Positions 51,306 through 59,774 are shown, counted from the stretch's first letter. The stretch: DNA of 64,000 nucleotides from an uncultured Roseburia sp. (GCA_947573605.1 CANPGM010000005.1:1-64000); one strand, 5' to 3'. Notes: generated by a model from the sequence alone, not told the origin. Translations and numbers: made by a program.

Positions 51306-51797
51306 ATGCCAAAAAAAGCCTTAGTAATAATAGATATTCAAAAAGACATAACAAAGAATTACAAAGATATTATTGACAATATCAATCACGCGATTGATTG
51401 GGCTGTTCATAATGATATTCATGTTGTCTATATCAGACATGAAAACTTATCGGCCGGCACAAGAACATTTAAGCCCAATACGCCCGGAGCGGAATTTGCC
51501 GCCGATTTAAAAATAGCGTCAAAACATATTTTTACAAAATACAAGGGAAACGCATTAACCAGTGAAGCGTTTACAGAATTTATTCGGGAAAATGAGATAA
51601 GTGATTTTTACATAACCGGAGCGGACGCAGCTGCCTGTGTGAAATCAACCTGTTACAACCTATGTAAAGCAAATTATGCAGTGAATGTGCTATCGGATTG
51701 CATCACGAGCTATGATAAAAAGAAAATTCCTGATATGCTGCGCTATTATGAAAGTAAAGGATGTAAGATTATTCGTCTAAATGATTTGTTACCATAA
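51306..51797 (+). CDS. Cysteine hydrolase, isochorismatase family
   Basis: A 163-residue hydrolase with the catalytic triad of the family: Asp in LVIIDIQKD, Lys in IFTKYKGNAL and Cys in ITGADAAACVKSTCYNLC. Members hydrolyse isochorismate, nicotinamide or other amides; the substrate cannot be told. The ATG follows AGCGGAGGAAAG. It is divergent from the WYL regulator that probably controls it. Confidence 0.88.
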   Translation: MPKKALVIIDIQKDITKNYKDIIDNINHAIDWAVHNDIHVVYIRHENLSAGTRTFKPNTPGAEFAADLKIASKHIFTKYKGNALTSEAFTEFIRENEISDFYITGADAAACVKSTCYNLCKANYAVNVLSDCITSYDKKKIPDMLRYYESKGCKIIRLNDLLP

Positions 51798-52037
51798 GAT
51801 TTTTCTCTTTTTCTTTTTGATAATAAAAAGTCTGTTCTGCTCGTGTATTTCCTCCTCGTAGATCCCGACACGGAATGCGGAAATGAGTGCGAGCGGAGCA
51901 TAAAGAAACGCTAAAGCAGTTAAGAAAAGAATCTTCAAACCTTCAGATTGATACAACGTGATTTACCTGCCCCATTGACTCCTGCTATCAAAATATATTA
52001 TAAGCGAAATAGCCTGAAATGTGAATAAGTCAGAAAA

Positions 52038-52061
52038 ACTCCGCAGAAAAACCTGCGGAGT
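52038..52061 (-). terminator. Terminator, presumed original rpsI terminator
   Basis: ACTCCGCAG (52038-52046) and CTGCGGAGT (52053-52061) form a perfect 9-bp stem, followed on the minus strand by TTTTTCTG. It lies 31 bp beyond the left copy of the rpsI-type repeat, where a terminator for uninterrupted rpsI would be expected. Confidence 0.75.
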
Positions 52062-52091
52062 AATATTCTTGAAATCTTGTATTCTGTACGC

Positions 52092-52104
52092 GATTATCTC
52101 TTGG
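52092..52104. other. Putative attachment site (far copy) of the rpsI-site island
   Basis: GATTATCTCTTGG is identical to the sequence over the rpsI stop codon (58758-58770), in the same orientation. The 52105-52330 stretch inside it holds no gene. Confidence 0.75.
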
Positions 52105-52330
52105 GTAATGCTTTGAGAGCTTTAAAAGCCTGAAAATAAGGGATTTGTAGTGTAGTGTTCCATATGTGTCATATACACAGGGAGCACACATTCCCTGAAC
52201 TACTTATAACATTGTCAAATAAAGGACACTCCCTTATGTAAAATATTATGCTTACTATTGTAAATAATACAAATACTACGAATTTAGATTGTTGTCATCA
52301 CCATTATTTATTACATATTTTTTCCCTCGT

Positions 52331-53695
52331 TCAGATATTCTCATATGGTGTTACATACATTTTTCGAGAAACCAATCCTTTATCTTCATCCATCTTTTTA
52401 CATATTTTTCCCAATCGATGTGAATTAATATCAACATCACCTGCAAATTCTTTTGCTTGTATAAAATCAGTTCTATTATTGAGTTCAAGAAGAATAGTTA
52501 ACTCATCTTTACTTATTTGAGGTAACTCACAGTCTATTCTTAGGTCATTTACAACACTATCATCCTGTTTCGTTGTTTCTTCAACGTCCTCATGGCAAGT
52601 TGGACATTTATAACCCGTAAATTCCAATCCCACCTTTTTGTTTTCACTAAATATTCTTCCACAACCTTTACATTTTATAATTTTAATTTCGCTAATTTGC
52701 TGAAGAATTATTTTTGTATAATTAAATGGTCTCTCTATGAAATATGTTCTGTAATCTCTTCCCTCATGTTTCCCCCACAATATATTGTTTTTTTCACACA
52801 ATCCATAATTAATACAGTATATATTGACCTTTTTTTGATCCCTATTAGATCTCTCTTCACACTTTGAAATAAAATGATTCAATTTCAAAGACTCTAAGTA
52901 GTTATCTGCCTCTTGAAGTATGTGAAAATGACTCGAGTGCGGCTTTGTTTTATCATACAATTTTCCACTTAATTCGCCTTTTAATATCTGACTTATTATT
53001 TCTTTTGAAGTATTCACTATTGCATCTCTTATTTTTATTAATTGCGAAATACTTCTCTTTTCTTCTAGCGATAATATGCAATATGTACTACTTTCAAAAT
53101 AAGCATTAATATTATTATCATAATACTTTACCGATGCATTTTTTTATATCCTGCAAAGTAATACTTTTGTTATAAATTATTACGCTTTGGTATAAATAAG
53201 CTAGTAAAAAGCCTATTATCCTAGGCACATTCATCGATATCCTAAAAAATAATCTATAAACATCATTTATATCACAATTGTTTGAAAAGAATTTACAATA
53301 TCTAATATATAATACTCAAACCGATTATCTAAAAGCCGTTTTGTAAAATCAATTGCATTTTCTTCCATCCTAGTTGAATCAAATTCCGAATATAATTCAT
53401 AAAAATCAAGTTGAACCTTATCAATTTTACCTAGGTCTATTGCACCATAATGAACCCTTCCTGGATAAAAAGCAATCTTAAATTTAACAAACTCATCAGA
53501 CCAATTATTTAAAGGAGCCACTATCGTATCTATAAACAATTTTAAAGCTTCTCCATCTATTTCAGAAACATCATCAAGCATGACTACAAGCTTAGTAATT
53601 TTCATTTTCTTCAATATTGTTTTTATTGACTCTATTACTTTTTTTACCTGAAATACTTTCAATAATATGTCCGTGTATTCTTCCTCATGTAAATT
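52331..53695 (-). pseudogene. Broken P-loop ATPase with zinc ribbon and C-terminal winged helix
   Basis: Three minus-strand frames join into one protein. The first (53695-53267) has a Walker-B-like KLVVMLDDVSEIDGEALKLF and FYPGRVHYGAIDLG. The second (about 53275-53150) reads INDVYRLFFRISMNVPRIIG then FLLAYLYQSVIIYNKSITLQ. The third (about 53145-52331) carries a zinc ribbon (CKGCGRIF, CPTCHEDV) and a winged helix (ELNNRTDFIQAKEFAGDV). Frame changes lie near 53275 and in a run of seven A at about 53143. The N-terminal part with Walker A is missing. It follows the DpnII-like gene and may have been a defence ATPase. Sequencing error cannot be excluded. Confidence 0.65.
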
Positions 53696-53814
53696 TTAAA
53701 TTTCAATGGACCTACTATTTTCTCCATCTATTTTGCTCGACATTCCAAGACTATCTACTAATACAGATAAAAAATGTTGTATTGTCCAACAAACATTTAT
53801 TAAGTATTATATTA

Positions 53815-54693
53815 TCAGGAAGCAAAATTTCCCTCACTTCCTATTACCATATTAATAATATGATTTTCCATATCGTTAATACTATATACATGTTCCATAA
53901 CTTCGAATGTCTCCCTTAAATTACCTCTGGCGCTTTTCCAACCAATTCCATCTGTGAACCAAACAAATGTAAATCCATCTATAGTATCAGCTTCTTGAGA
54001 AAGCATTTTATAACTTCTTGCAGTCTCGTTAAGTTTAGAGCCTCCACCGCCATAAAAGTTTGTTTCAATACCATAAATCATATTATCCGTCTTGATTACA
54101 AAATCAAATCGCTTTGCGGCTTTTCCCTGATTTGAAAGTGTTGACAAGTCAATATTCCATTTAGCTTCAATATCCTTTAAGTACATTTCTTTAAAATAAT
54201 TCTCGTTTTTCTTGAATCCTGCTACCACAATGTACTTCTCAACCAAATCTTCCATTTGGTGTCCACCACGATTTTTACGTCCATTAGAATCCAATCCTGT
54301 TTCAATTCCTAATGCATAATCCACCAAATTATTCACAAGATGATTTGCAATCATATCAAACAATCCTGTTTTCCGCATAAAGACCTTATATTGTTCAACA
54401 TCATAATTCATTTTTTTGAAATTATATAAAAATGCACCATCTTCATCCTGAGCATAAATTTCATTACCTCTAACTGCCAACAAAAGTGGTATACATTTTA
54501 ATGTTTCCGGATATTTTTTCACTATAATTTCAAACTCTTCCTCAATATTCTTTGAACCTATAAGTGAGTTCAAAATATTCAATTCCACCTTAATTTTATC
54601 TACATTCTTTACTACCTTCTCAAAATCTATATAATAATCGTAACTAGAGATACTAGTACGAAACTTACTAAGCCATTCATCAAAATCTCTCAT
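53815..54693 (-). CDS. Type II restriction endonuclease, DpnII family (GATC)
   Basis: A 292-residue endonuclease matching DpnII/MboI-type enzymes that cut unmethylated GATC. Characteristic blocks are RKNRGGHQMEDLVEKYIVVA, MYLKDIEAKWNIDLSTLSNQ, KAAKRFDFVIKTDNMIYGIE and TNFYGGGGSKLNETARSYK, where the FDFVI...IETN pattern supplies the nuclease core. The ATG follows GGAGTATTG, 3 bp after the Mrr-like stop. It is the last intact gene of the five-gene modification-restriction operon. Confidence 0.93.
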   Translation of the reverse strand: MRDFDEWLSKFRTSISSYDYYIDFEKVVKNVDKIKVELNILNSLIGSKNIEEEFEIIVKKYPETLKCIPLLLAVRGNEIYAQDEDGAFLYNFKKMNYDVEQYKVFMRKTGLFDMIANHLVNNLVDYALGIETGLDSNGRKNRGGHQMEDLVEKYIVVAGFKKNENYFKEMYLKDIEAKWNIDLSTLSNQGKAAKRFDFVIKTDNMIYGIETNFYGGGGSKLNETARSYKMLSQEADTIDGFTFVWFTDGIGWKSARGNLRETFEVMEHVYSINDMENHIINMVIGSEGNFAS

Positions 54694-54696
54694 CTA

Positions 54697-55542
54697 TCAA
54701 TACTCCTTTATAGTAATATCTATTTTATCCTCGGAAAATTTCCAAATTGCCTTACACGGATTGTACGAACCATCCTCTGCAATTAATCCAGATTCCTTAT
54801 ACAAATCTGTTACGCCTGCAAGATATCCTCTATTCTTTGCTACTGTTAATTCTTTAGGTGCCAGTCCATTAAATATCACTTTAACTTTATGTGCATCGTC
54901 TGATAACAGATTTGTAATAGCCTTCGGTAATCTTAATATTCTTGCTCGAATGTCATTAGCCGAAATCTGTTTATCTACAACAAGCTTAACCCCTTCATTC
55001 GTTTCATCTATTGTTCCATCTTCTTTTACCAAATCATCTGCTTCATCCTTTAATGCATCCATTGCATTTTTACTGAATACAGGTGTAAATACAAAACCAA
55101 TCTCGTTATCAATACAGCTTTCAACAAGTGATTTTCCATCGATAAGAATAATCGGACGTGATGGGTCTGCGTCTACAAATTCTTCTGTCTTTTTTGAATA
55201 ATTTGCAGTTGTAATAAATATCCCCTTACTGCCCGAGGGCATCACGCCTCTAAGCGCCCTGACTTTTTCAATAGGAATTGTCGTTCCAGTTTTATTTCTC
55301 TTTGCCTGAACAAAATAATCAACAGCATCTGCCCCAGCAAATCCACCAACACCATATCTTACAGCCTCCAAGTCAATTCCGCCATCCGAAGAACGCTGTG
55401 TGACAACAACCTCATCAAGACCAATCTTTTCAAGATACACTTTTAAAAATTCCTCAAATGCATATCCACTTTCAAAATATCCATAAAACTGTTCCAAAAA
55501 CTCACTTATCTTCTCATCAGATATTTCAATATTCTTTCGCAT
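54697..55542 (-). CDS. Mrr-like restriction endonuclease
   Basis: A 281-residue protein with an Mrr_cat (PD-(D/E)XK) domain: FEEFLKVYLEKIGLDEVVVT, RSSDGGIDLEAV (catalytic Asp) and DYFVQAKRNKTGTTI (QAK). Then KGIFITTANYSKKTEEFVD is typical of Mrr nucleases. The C-terminal half (LVVDKQISANDIRARILRLP) is unassigned and may recognise DNA. Its start overlaps dpnA by 17 bp and its end nearly touches dpnII, so it is an integral gene of the operon, inserted where the classical DpnII operon has none. Confidence 0.85.
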   Translation of the reverse strand: MRKNIEISDEKISEFLEQFYGYFESGYAFEEFLKVYLEKIGLDEVVVTQRSSDGGIDLEAVRYGVGGFAGADAVDYFVQAKRNKTGTTIPIEKVRALRGVMPSGSKGIFITTANYSKKTEEFVDADPSRPIILIDGKSLVESCIDNEIGFVFTPVFSKNAMDALKDEADDLVKEDGTIDETNEGVKLVVDKQISANDIRARILRLPKAITNLLSDDAHKVKVIFNGLAPKELTVAKNRGYLAGVTDLYKESGLIAEDGSYNPCKAIWKFSEDKIDITIKEY

Positions 55543-56338
55543 CTCCGTAAACTTTCTCCAATCTCCTCTTGGATATCTCCAAATATTCTTCTCTTACGTC
55601 TATTCCAATAAACTTTCGTCCAAATCGTACCGCCTCTACTCCGGTAGTTCCTGAACCACAAAAAGGATCTAAGATAACTTGTCCTTCCTCCGTAGACGCC
55701 AATACAATTCTTTCAAGCAAATATTCCGGTTTCTGTGTTGGATGCTTGCCTTCTGATTTCTCCGAGGGTTTCGTCAATGCTCCTGTCCACACATCCTTCA
55801 TCTGCTTTCCACCATTCATTTCTTTCATTTTTTGATAATTAAAAAAATGCCGAGACTTTTTTTCATTCTTCTTTGCCCATAGAATGGTTTCCGTAGAATG
55901 TGTGAAACATCGACATGCTAAGTTTGGCGGTGGATTTGTTTTCTGCCATGTTATATTGTTAATTATTTTGAAGCCTTCTTGCTCCAATGCCATACCTATC
56001 GAATATATATTGTGCAATGTTCCCGATATCCAAATTGTGCCGTTTGACTTTAGTACTTTCTTACATAACTTAATCCACTTTCTATTAAACTTATGTTTTT
56101 GCTCGACACTGGTTCCTCTTTCTGAAAGTTTATCCCATGAGCCTTTATTTACTGAAACCATCTTTCCGCCCTGACAGGTAATGCCGTCATTGCTTAAAAA
56201 ATAGGGCGGATCCGCAAATATCATATCTACAAATTCTGGTTGCATCTTTGTTAGAATTTTAAAGGAATCACCTAATACCAACTGCGATTCTTCTGTCTCG
56301 AAATATAATGGTACTTTCTTTATGAATAAGTTCTCCAT
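55526..56338 (-). CDS. DNA methyltransferase, DpnA-like (beta class)
   Basis: A 270-residue N6-adenine/N4-cytosine methyltransferase with motif order IV then I: catalytic DMIFADPPYFLSNDG near residue 37 and SAM site ILDPFCGSGTTGVEAVRFGR near the C-terminus. In DpnII systems the second methylase (DpnA) also methylates GATC in single strands, protecting incoming DNA (established for Streptococcus pneumoniae). TAAAGGAG precedes the ATG. It lies 13 bp after the DpnM-like gene. Confidence 0.9.
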   Translation of the reverse strand: MENLFIKKVPLYFETEESQLVLGDSFKILTKMQPEFVDMIFADPPYFLSNDGITCQGGKMVSVNKGSWDKLSERGTSVEQKHKFNRKWIKLCKKVLKSNGTIWISGTLHNIYSIGMALEQEGFKIINNITWQKTNPPPNLACRCFTHSTETILWAKKNEKKSRHFFNYQKMKEMNGGKQMKDVWTGALTKPSEKSEGKHPTQKPEYLLERIVLASTEEGQVILDPFCGSGTTGVEAVRFGRKFIGIDVREEYLEISKRRLEKVYGDAKEY

Positions 56339-56351
56339 TATCTCGACTCCT

Positions 56352-57185
56352 TTAATAATTACATATAATTACTTCTTCACCAACTCTGTTGGATGCATCA
56401 GAATTAATCATACGCTTTACACTTACAACATCTATTCTGTATCCCTTGTTACCATACAGCTCATTTATCAAATCCGTATTATGATTTGTGAGCATACAGT
56501 AGCATCCTCTAGCGGTTAATTCATCATAAAGCTTTGCTAAACGCATGTGACTTTCTATATCAAATCCTTCTTTTGTATATGACTCAAAAGAGGTAGGATT
56601 CAATGGTGCATACGGGCTGTCAATAAATACAAAATCACCCTTCTTTGCATTCTTACAAGCCGCTTCAAAATCTCCATCTATAATAGTTACGCCTTGTAAA
56701 TAATTTGAAATAGCCATAATAGCATCTTCATCAACGGATGCCCTACGGCTATTATTGTACGGAACATTGAAAATACCTTTACCATTTACCCGATATAACC
56801 CATTAAAGCAGTGCTTATTGATAAATACAAACAATGCAGCCAACTCAACATCATACTCTTCCTTCACCAGCTTATCATTGTAATGTTCTCTGAGAGAATA
56901 ATAGTATTCCTTACCGTCATCCCACATTTCCTCATCAAGCTTATTTACAGCCTTTAAGAATGCTTCCGGTGCGTTACATATCTGCTTGTATGCATTTATC
57001 AAAGCCTTGTTTATATCATTTATCAAAGCATTTGCAGGTAGCAGTTCAAATGTTACCGCACCGCCACCTACAAACGGCTCATAATAATTATTATACTTTT
57101 CAGGCATTCTCTCCTTTATCTGTGGAAGTAACTGGCGCTTACCTCCTGCCCATTTCACAAATGAAGCTATATTCGAATTACTCAT
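56352..57185 (-). CDS. DNA adenine methyltransferase, DpnM/Dam-like, with DSPY motif
   Basis: A 277-residue alpha-class Dam-type methylase. The SAM motif is FVKWAGGKRQLLPQIKERMP with YYEPFVGGGAVTFELL, and LINDINKALINAYK follows. The catalytic tetrapeptide is DSPY (GDFVFIDSPYAPLNPTSFES) instead of the usual DPPY. The rest of the protein, including NKHCFNGLYRVNGKGIFNVP, is intact, so it may still methylate GATC. GAGGAAGCAG precedes the ATG. It heads the DpnM-DpnA-Mrr-DpnII run. Confidence 0.9.
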   Translation of the reverse strand: MSNSNIASFVKWAGGKRQLLPQIKERMPEKYNNYYEPFVGGGAVTFELLPANALINDINKALINAYKQICNAPEAFLKAVNKLDEEMWDDGKEYYYSLREHYNDKLVKEEYDVELAALFVFINKHCFNGLYRVNGKGIFNVPYNNSRRASVDEDAIMAISNYLQGVTIIDGDFEAACKNAKKGDFVFIDSPYAPLNPTSFESYTKEGFDIESHMRLAKLYDELTARGCYCMLTNHNTDLINELYGNKGYRIDVVSVKRMINSDASNRVGEEVIICNY

Positions 57186-57291
57186 TCTGCTTCCTCTTCT
57201 CTATGTCCGTAAGTGGACAATCTTTTACATTTCCATTATACTTGCAAACATACAAAATAACAATCAAAACTTTCACTCTTTGTGAATTATC

Positions 57292-58021
57292 TTACTTTTG
57301 AAATACAAATATATACTCATGTGCTAGAATCAGAAAATTATTGTTTTGTTTCTCCCAATAATCATTAGAGCGACAATTATGTTGTTCTTTAATAATAATC
57401 TCCTTATTCACAAAACCTGCCTGCAAAAAGCCATCCATCATACGAAACCCTAACGGAATGACCTTTCCATATTTTCTTACATCCCCAATCATTACTGCAC
57501 ACATTTTTCCCTTTTTCAATACACGATACGCTTCTTTTGCCACCTTCTGCATCTCATCTAAAAATGCTTCCACACCTAACAAAGAAATATCCCCCTCTAT
57601 TCCTTTACTATACTTAATAATATTAGCATATGGTGGATGCGTACATATAAAGTCAATACGACTATCTTTGTTAAAATGCAAATCAGCAGCATTCCCATTT
57701 CTTGTAAATATTTTTGAAGTTGTCTCACATTGGAATTGTAAATTTGTTTCAGCTATTGAAACGGATTGCGGATTGATATCAACACCTACCGCATTACGAT
57801 TGAGCAGCTTCGCCTCTACTAAGGTTGTTCCACTACCCATAAATTGATCTAAAACCCAGTCACCCGGATTAGAATAACGAAGTATCAGATTTCTTGGTAC
57901 ATACGGAGACCAATTCCCCCGATACCTACCTGAATGTGTTGCCCAACTGCCTCTGTCTAGAAACGACCAGATTGTTGTTGGTTCGAGTTTGAAACTATTT
58001 GGTTGTAAACTTATAAGTCAT
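57292..58021 (-). pseudogene. DNA methyltransferase with a start-region frameshift
   Basis: About 240 codons of a TRM11-like DNA methylase: EPTTIWSFLDRGSWATHSGR, GNWSPYVPRNLILRYSNPGD, WVLDQFMGSGTTLVEAK (SAM site) and FICTHPPYANIIKYSKGIEG (catalytic PPY). The main frame has no ATG, GTG or TTG start before the conserved N-terminus. An ATG at 58021 directly after GGAGG opens another frame that stops after eight codons (MTYKFTTK) where the main frame takes over. Either one base has been gained near 57996, or translation starts at an ATA seven bases past GGAGG. If translation starts at the internal ATG at 57840, the product lacks the N-terminal third. Confidence 0.65.
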
Positions 58022-58088
58022 ACCTCCTTCTTTTTACTGATTATGTCATTATAGCTCAGATTTTCACAAAAATCCATAGTCAATTTCT

Positions 58089-58149
58089 TTCACTATAAAT
58101 GAATTTATTTAACATAAATCTCATGAGATAATATTCACAAATAGTGAAA
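58089..58149 (+). promoter_or_regulatory. Paired operator-like sites and -10 box of the XRE controller
   Basis: TTCACTATAAATGAA (58089-58103) and TTCACAAATAGTGAA (58135-58149) are related in inverted orientation. The outer parts TTTCACTAT and ATAGTGAAA are perfect complements. A GATAAT box (58127-58132) lies between them. The layout suits a C-protein operator controlling both divergent transcripts. Confidence 0.5.
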
Positions 58150-58160
58150 GAGGTGTTTTC

Positions 58161-58400
58161 ATGCATTTCAACAATGATGCCGACCTATATCGTGTTATAG
58201 GCACAAATATAAAACATTACAGAGAACAAGCTAAATTAACGCAAGTACAACTTGCTGAACAAGCTAAAATCAGCATCAGCTATCTTTCAAAAATCGAAGC
58301 AACAGGATGTGATAAAAGTCTTTCTATATCTGTGCTAAACCAGATAGCTAATGTACTTGATGTTGAGATCAAAGAGTTTTTTAATGAGGAATTTCAATGA
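58161..58400 (+). CDS. XRE-family regulator, restriction controller-like
   Basis: A 79-residue protein made almost only of a Cro/CI-type HTH (IGTNIKHYREQAKLTQVQLA, EQAKISISYLSKIEATGCDK, then a QIANVLDV helix), the size of controller (C) proteins of restriction systems. AGAGG precedes the ATG. It is divergent from the methylase-restriction operon and overlaps the next small gene by ATGA. I infer that it times expression of the restriction enzymes. Confidence 0.88.
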   Translation: MHFNNDADLYRVIGTNIKHYREQAKLTQVQLAEQAKISISYLSKIEATGCDKSLSISVLNQIANVLDVEIKEFFNEEFQ

Positions 58401-58576
58401 AATTATGTGAAGCAAAACACCAAATTGACAGACTTGCTTGTATACCTTTTAAGGAATATCTTGAACCATCTGTTTTTCAAGATGCAATGCTCAAATTAAA
58501 CAAAGGACTTACCGGACAATTACTTAAATTAACAATTGGGTTGAACCTTTCAAATACAACTTGTAAATGCGATTAA
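58397..58576 (+). pseudogene. N-terminal stub of a Sau3AI/MutH-like endonuclease
   Basis: A 59-residue frame starting within the ATGA overlap with the XRE stop. Its end, NKGLTGQLLKLTIGLNLSN, matches the start of the nuclease domain in Sau3AI/MutH enzymes (Lys-Gly...Gly-x-Leu-Leu-Glu), which should continue into the catalytic Asp and ELK motif. Instead the frame stops. Sau3AI also cuts GATC, as DpnII does. A controller gene coupled to an endonuclease gene is a usual arrangement. I conclude that this is a decayed second GATC endonuclease, truncated near the island end. Confidence 0.45.
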
Positions 58577-58597
58577 CAAAATTTAAACAAAGGAAAA

Positions 58598-58629
58598 AGG
58601 ACATTCCCAGATTTCTCTGAAAATGTCCT
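58598..58629 (-). terminator. Terminator after rpsI, supplied by the island
   Basis: AGGACATT (58598-58605) and AATGTCCT (58622-58629) form a perfect stem, followed on the minus strand by TTTTTCC. It lies inside the island, about 130 bp past the rpsI stop. Confidence 0.7.
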
Positions 58630-58649
58630 ATACATATCATTGATATTCG

Positions 58650-58670
58650 TGTTGCATACTTGTTGCATAC
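58650..58670. repeat. Tandem 10-bp direct repeats, candidate arm-type sites
   Basis: TGTTGCATAC occurs at 58650-58659 and 58661-58670. It lies about 90 bp inside the right att copy, where an integrase arm site would be expected. Confidence 0.45.
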
Positions 58671-58757
58671 CATTTGAAATCCAATACATCTGACAACTTT
58701 CCACAACTTCTGTAACCCTTGTAAAATGGGCTTTTCTTGATATCTTCGTTTCCGAAA

Positions 58758-58770
58758 GATTATCTCTTGG
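58758..58770. other. Putative attachment site over the rpsI stop codon
   Basis: GATTATCTCTTGG contains the last codons and stop of rpsI (CC AAG AGA TAA on the minus strand) and is repeated without mismatch at 52092-52104. Confidence 0.75.
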
Positions 58771-59152
58771 AAAACTGCGGTGCACGGCGAGCCGCTTTAA
58801 GACCGTATTTCTTACGCTCTTTCATACGCGGATCACGAGTTAAATATCCGGCCTTTTTCAAAATCGGTCTGTAGTCGGCGTCTACGGTAATCAGCGCACG
58901 CGCAATACCGTGTCTGATTGCTCCTGCCTGTCCTGTATATCCGCCGCCCTTGACATTTACCAGAACGTCAAATTTATCGACTGTCTCCGTTGCTACCAAC
59001 GGCTGACGAACGATTACCTTTAATGTGTCAAGGCCTAAATATTCGTCGATATCTCTTTTATTAATTGTAACTTTACCCGTACCCGGTACCAAATATACTC
59101 TGGCAACAGATGATTTTCTTCTTCCTGTTCCGTAATACCTTGTATTAGCCAA
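58760..59152 (-). CDS. rpsI: 30S ribosomal protein S9
   Basis: A 130-residue ribosomal protein with the standard start [20 protein letters not shown], central [19 protein letters not shown] and the C-terminal [17 protein letters not shown] whose tail reaches the P-site tRNA. It is intact although its last codons form the attachment site of the restriction island. It is co-transcribed with rplM, 17 bp upstream. Confidence 0.98.
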   Translation of the reverse strand: MANTRYYGTGRRKSSVARVYLVPGTGKVTINKRDIDEYLGLDTLKVIVRQPLVATETVDKFDVLVNVKGGGYTGQAGAIRHGIARALITVDADYRPILKKAGYLTRDPRMKERKKYGLKAARRAPQFSKR

Positions 59153-59169
59153 TGTTTTTTACCTCCCAA

Positions 59170-59598
59170 TTAAAATGTTAAAGCTTCCGGTTTCTGAGCT
59201 GCATGCTTGTGTTCCGGTCCCGCATATACGAATAATTTGGTATACATCTGTCTTCCGAGCGGTCCCTTCGGAAGCATACCCTTTACCGCGTGCTCTACTA
59301 CTCTTTCCGGATGTTTCGCCAACATTTCTTTTAATGTGGTTTCTTTCATTCCGCCCACATAATCGGAGTGTTTATAATAAATCTTCTGCGTCAACTTTTT
59401 GCCGGTAACCTTGATCTTCTCCGCATTTACGATAATTACATAATCGCCTGTATCCATATGCGGCGTAAAAATCGGCTTGTTCTTTCCTCTTAATACCTTA
59501 GCAACCTCGGATGCTAAACGTCCTAACGTCATACCTTCAGCGTCAACAACATACCACTTTCTGTCAATGACAGCCGGGCTGGCCATAAAAGTTTTCAT
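59170..59598 (-). CDS. rplM: 50S ribosomal protein L13
   Basis: A 142-residue ribosomal protein: [40 protein letters not shown] and [31 protein letters not shown] precedes the ATG. It is the first gene of the rplM-rpsI operon behind the promoter at 59746-59774 and a leader of about 150 bases. Confidence 0.98.
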   Translation of the reverse strand: MKTFMASPAVIDRKWYVVDAEGMTLGRLASEVAKVLRGKNKPIFTPHMDTGDYVIIVNAEKIKVTGKKLTQKIYYKHSDYVGGMKETTLKEMLAKHPERVVEHAVKGMLPKGPLGRQMYTKLFVYAGPEHKHAAQKPEALTF

Positions 59599-59744
59599 TG
59601 ATTTTCCTCCTAAAAATAATCCTTCATGAAGGGCCGCAATGTGAATGTCCAGGACACATTGTATGTTCCTCCAAAAAAATGTTTATAGTTTAAATGTCCC
59701 GCCGGGGCTTTGGCTTGACATTATTTTACTATTACAGACCTTGA
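59599..59744 (-). ncRNA. Structured 5' leader of rplM, L13 leader-like
   Basis: The mRNA leader of about 145 bases contains GCCCCGGCGGGAC and ACTATAAACATTTTTTTGGAGG, then a GTGTCC/GGACAC hairpin and a CCTTCATGAAGG hairpin near the start codon. L13 leaders in Firmicutes mediate autogenous control by L13. The match is judged by eye only. Confidence 0.45.
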
Positions 59745-59745
59745 T

Positions 59746-59774
59746 ATTATAGTACACGAGCCCTTGCGTGTCAA
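59746..59774 (-). promoter_or_regulatory. Perfect-consensus promoter of rplM-rpsI
   Basis: On the minus strand TTGACA (59769-59774), 17 bases and TATAAT (59746-59751). Full agreement with the sigma-A consensus fits a ribosomal protein operon. Confidence 0.92.
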
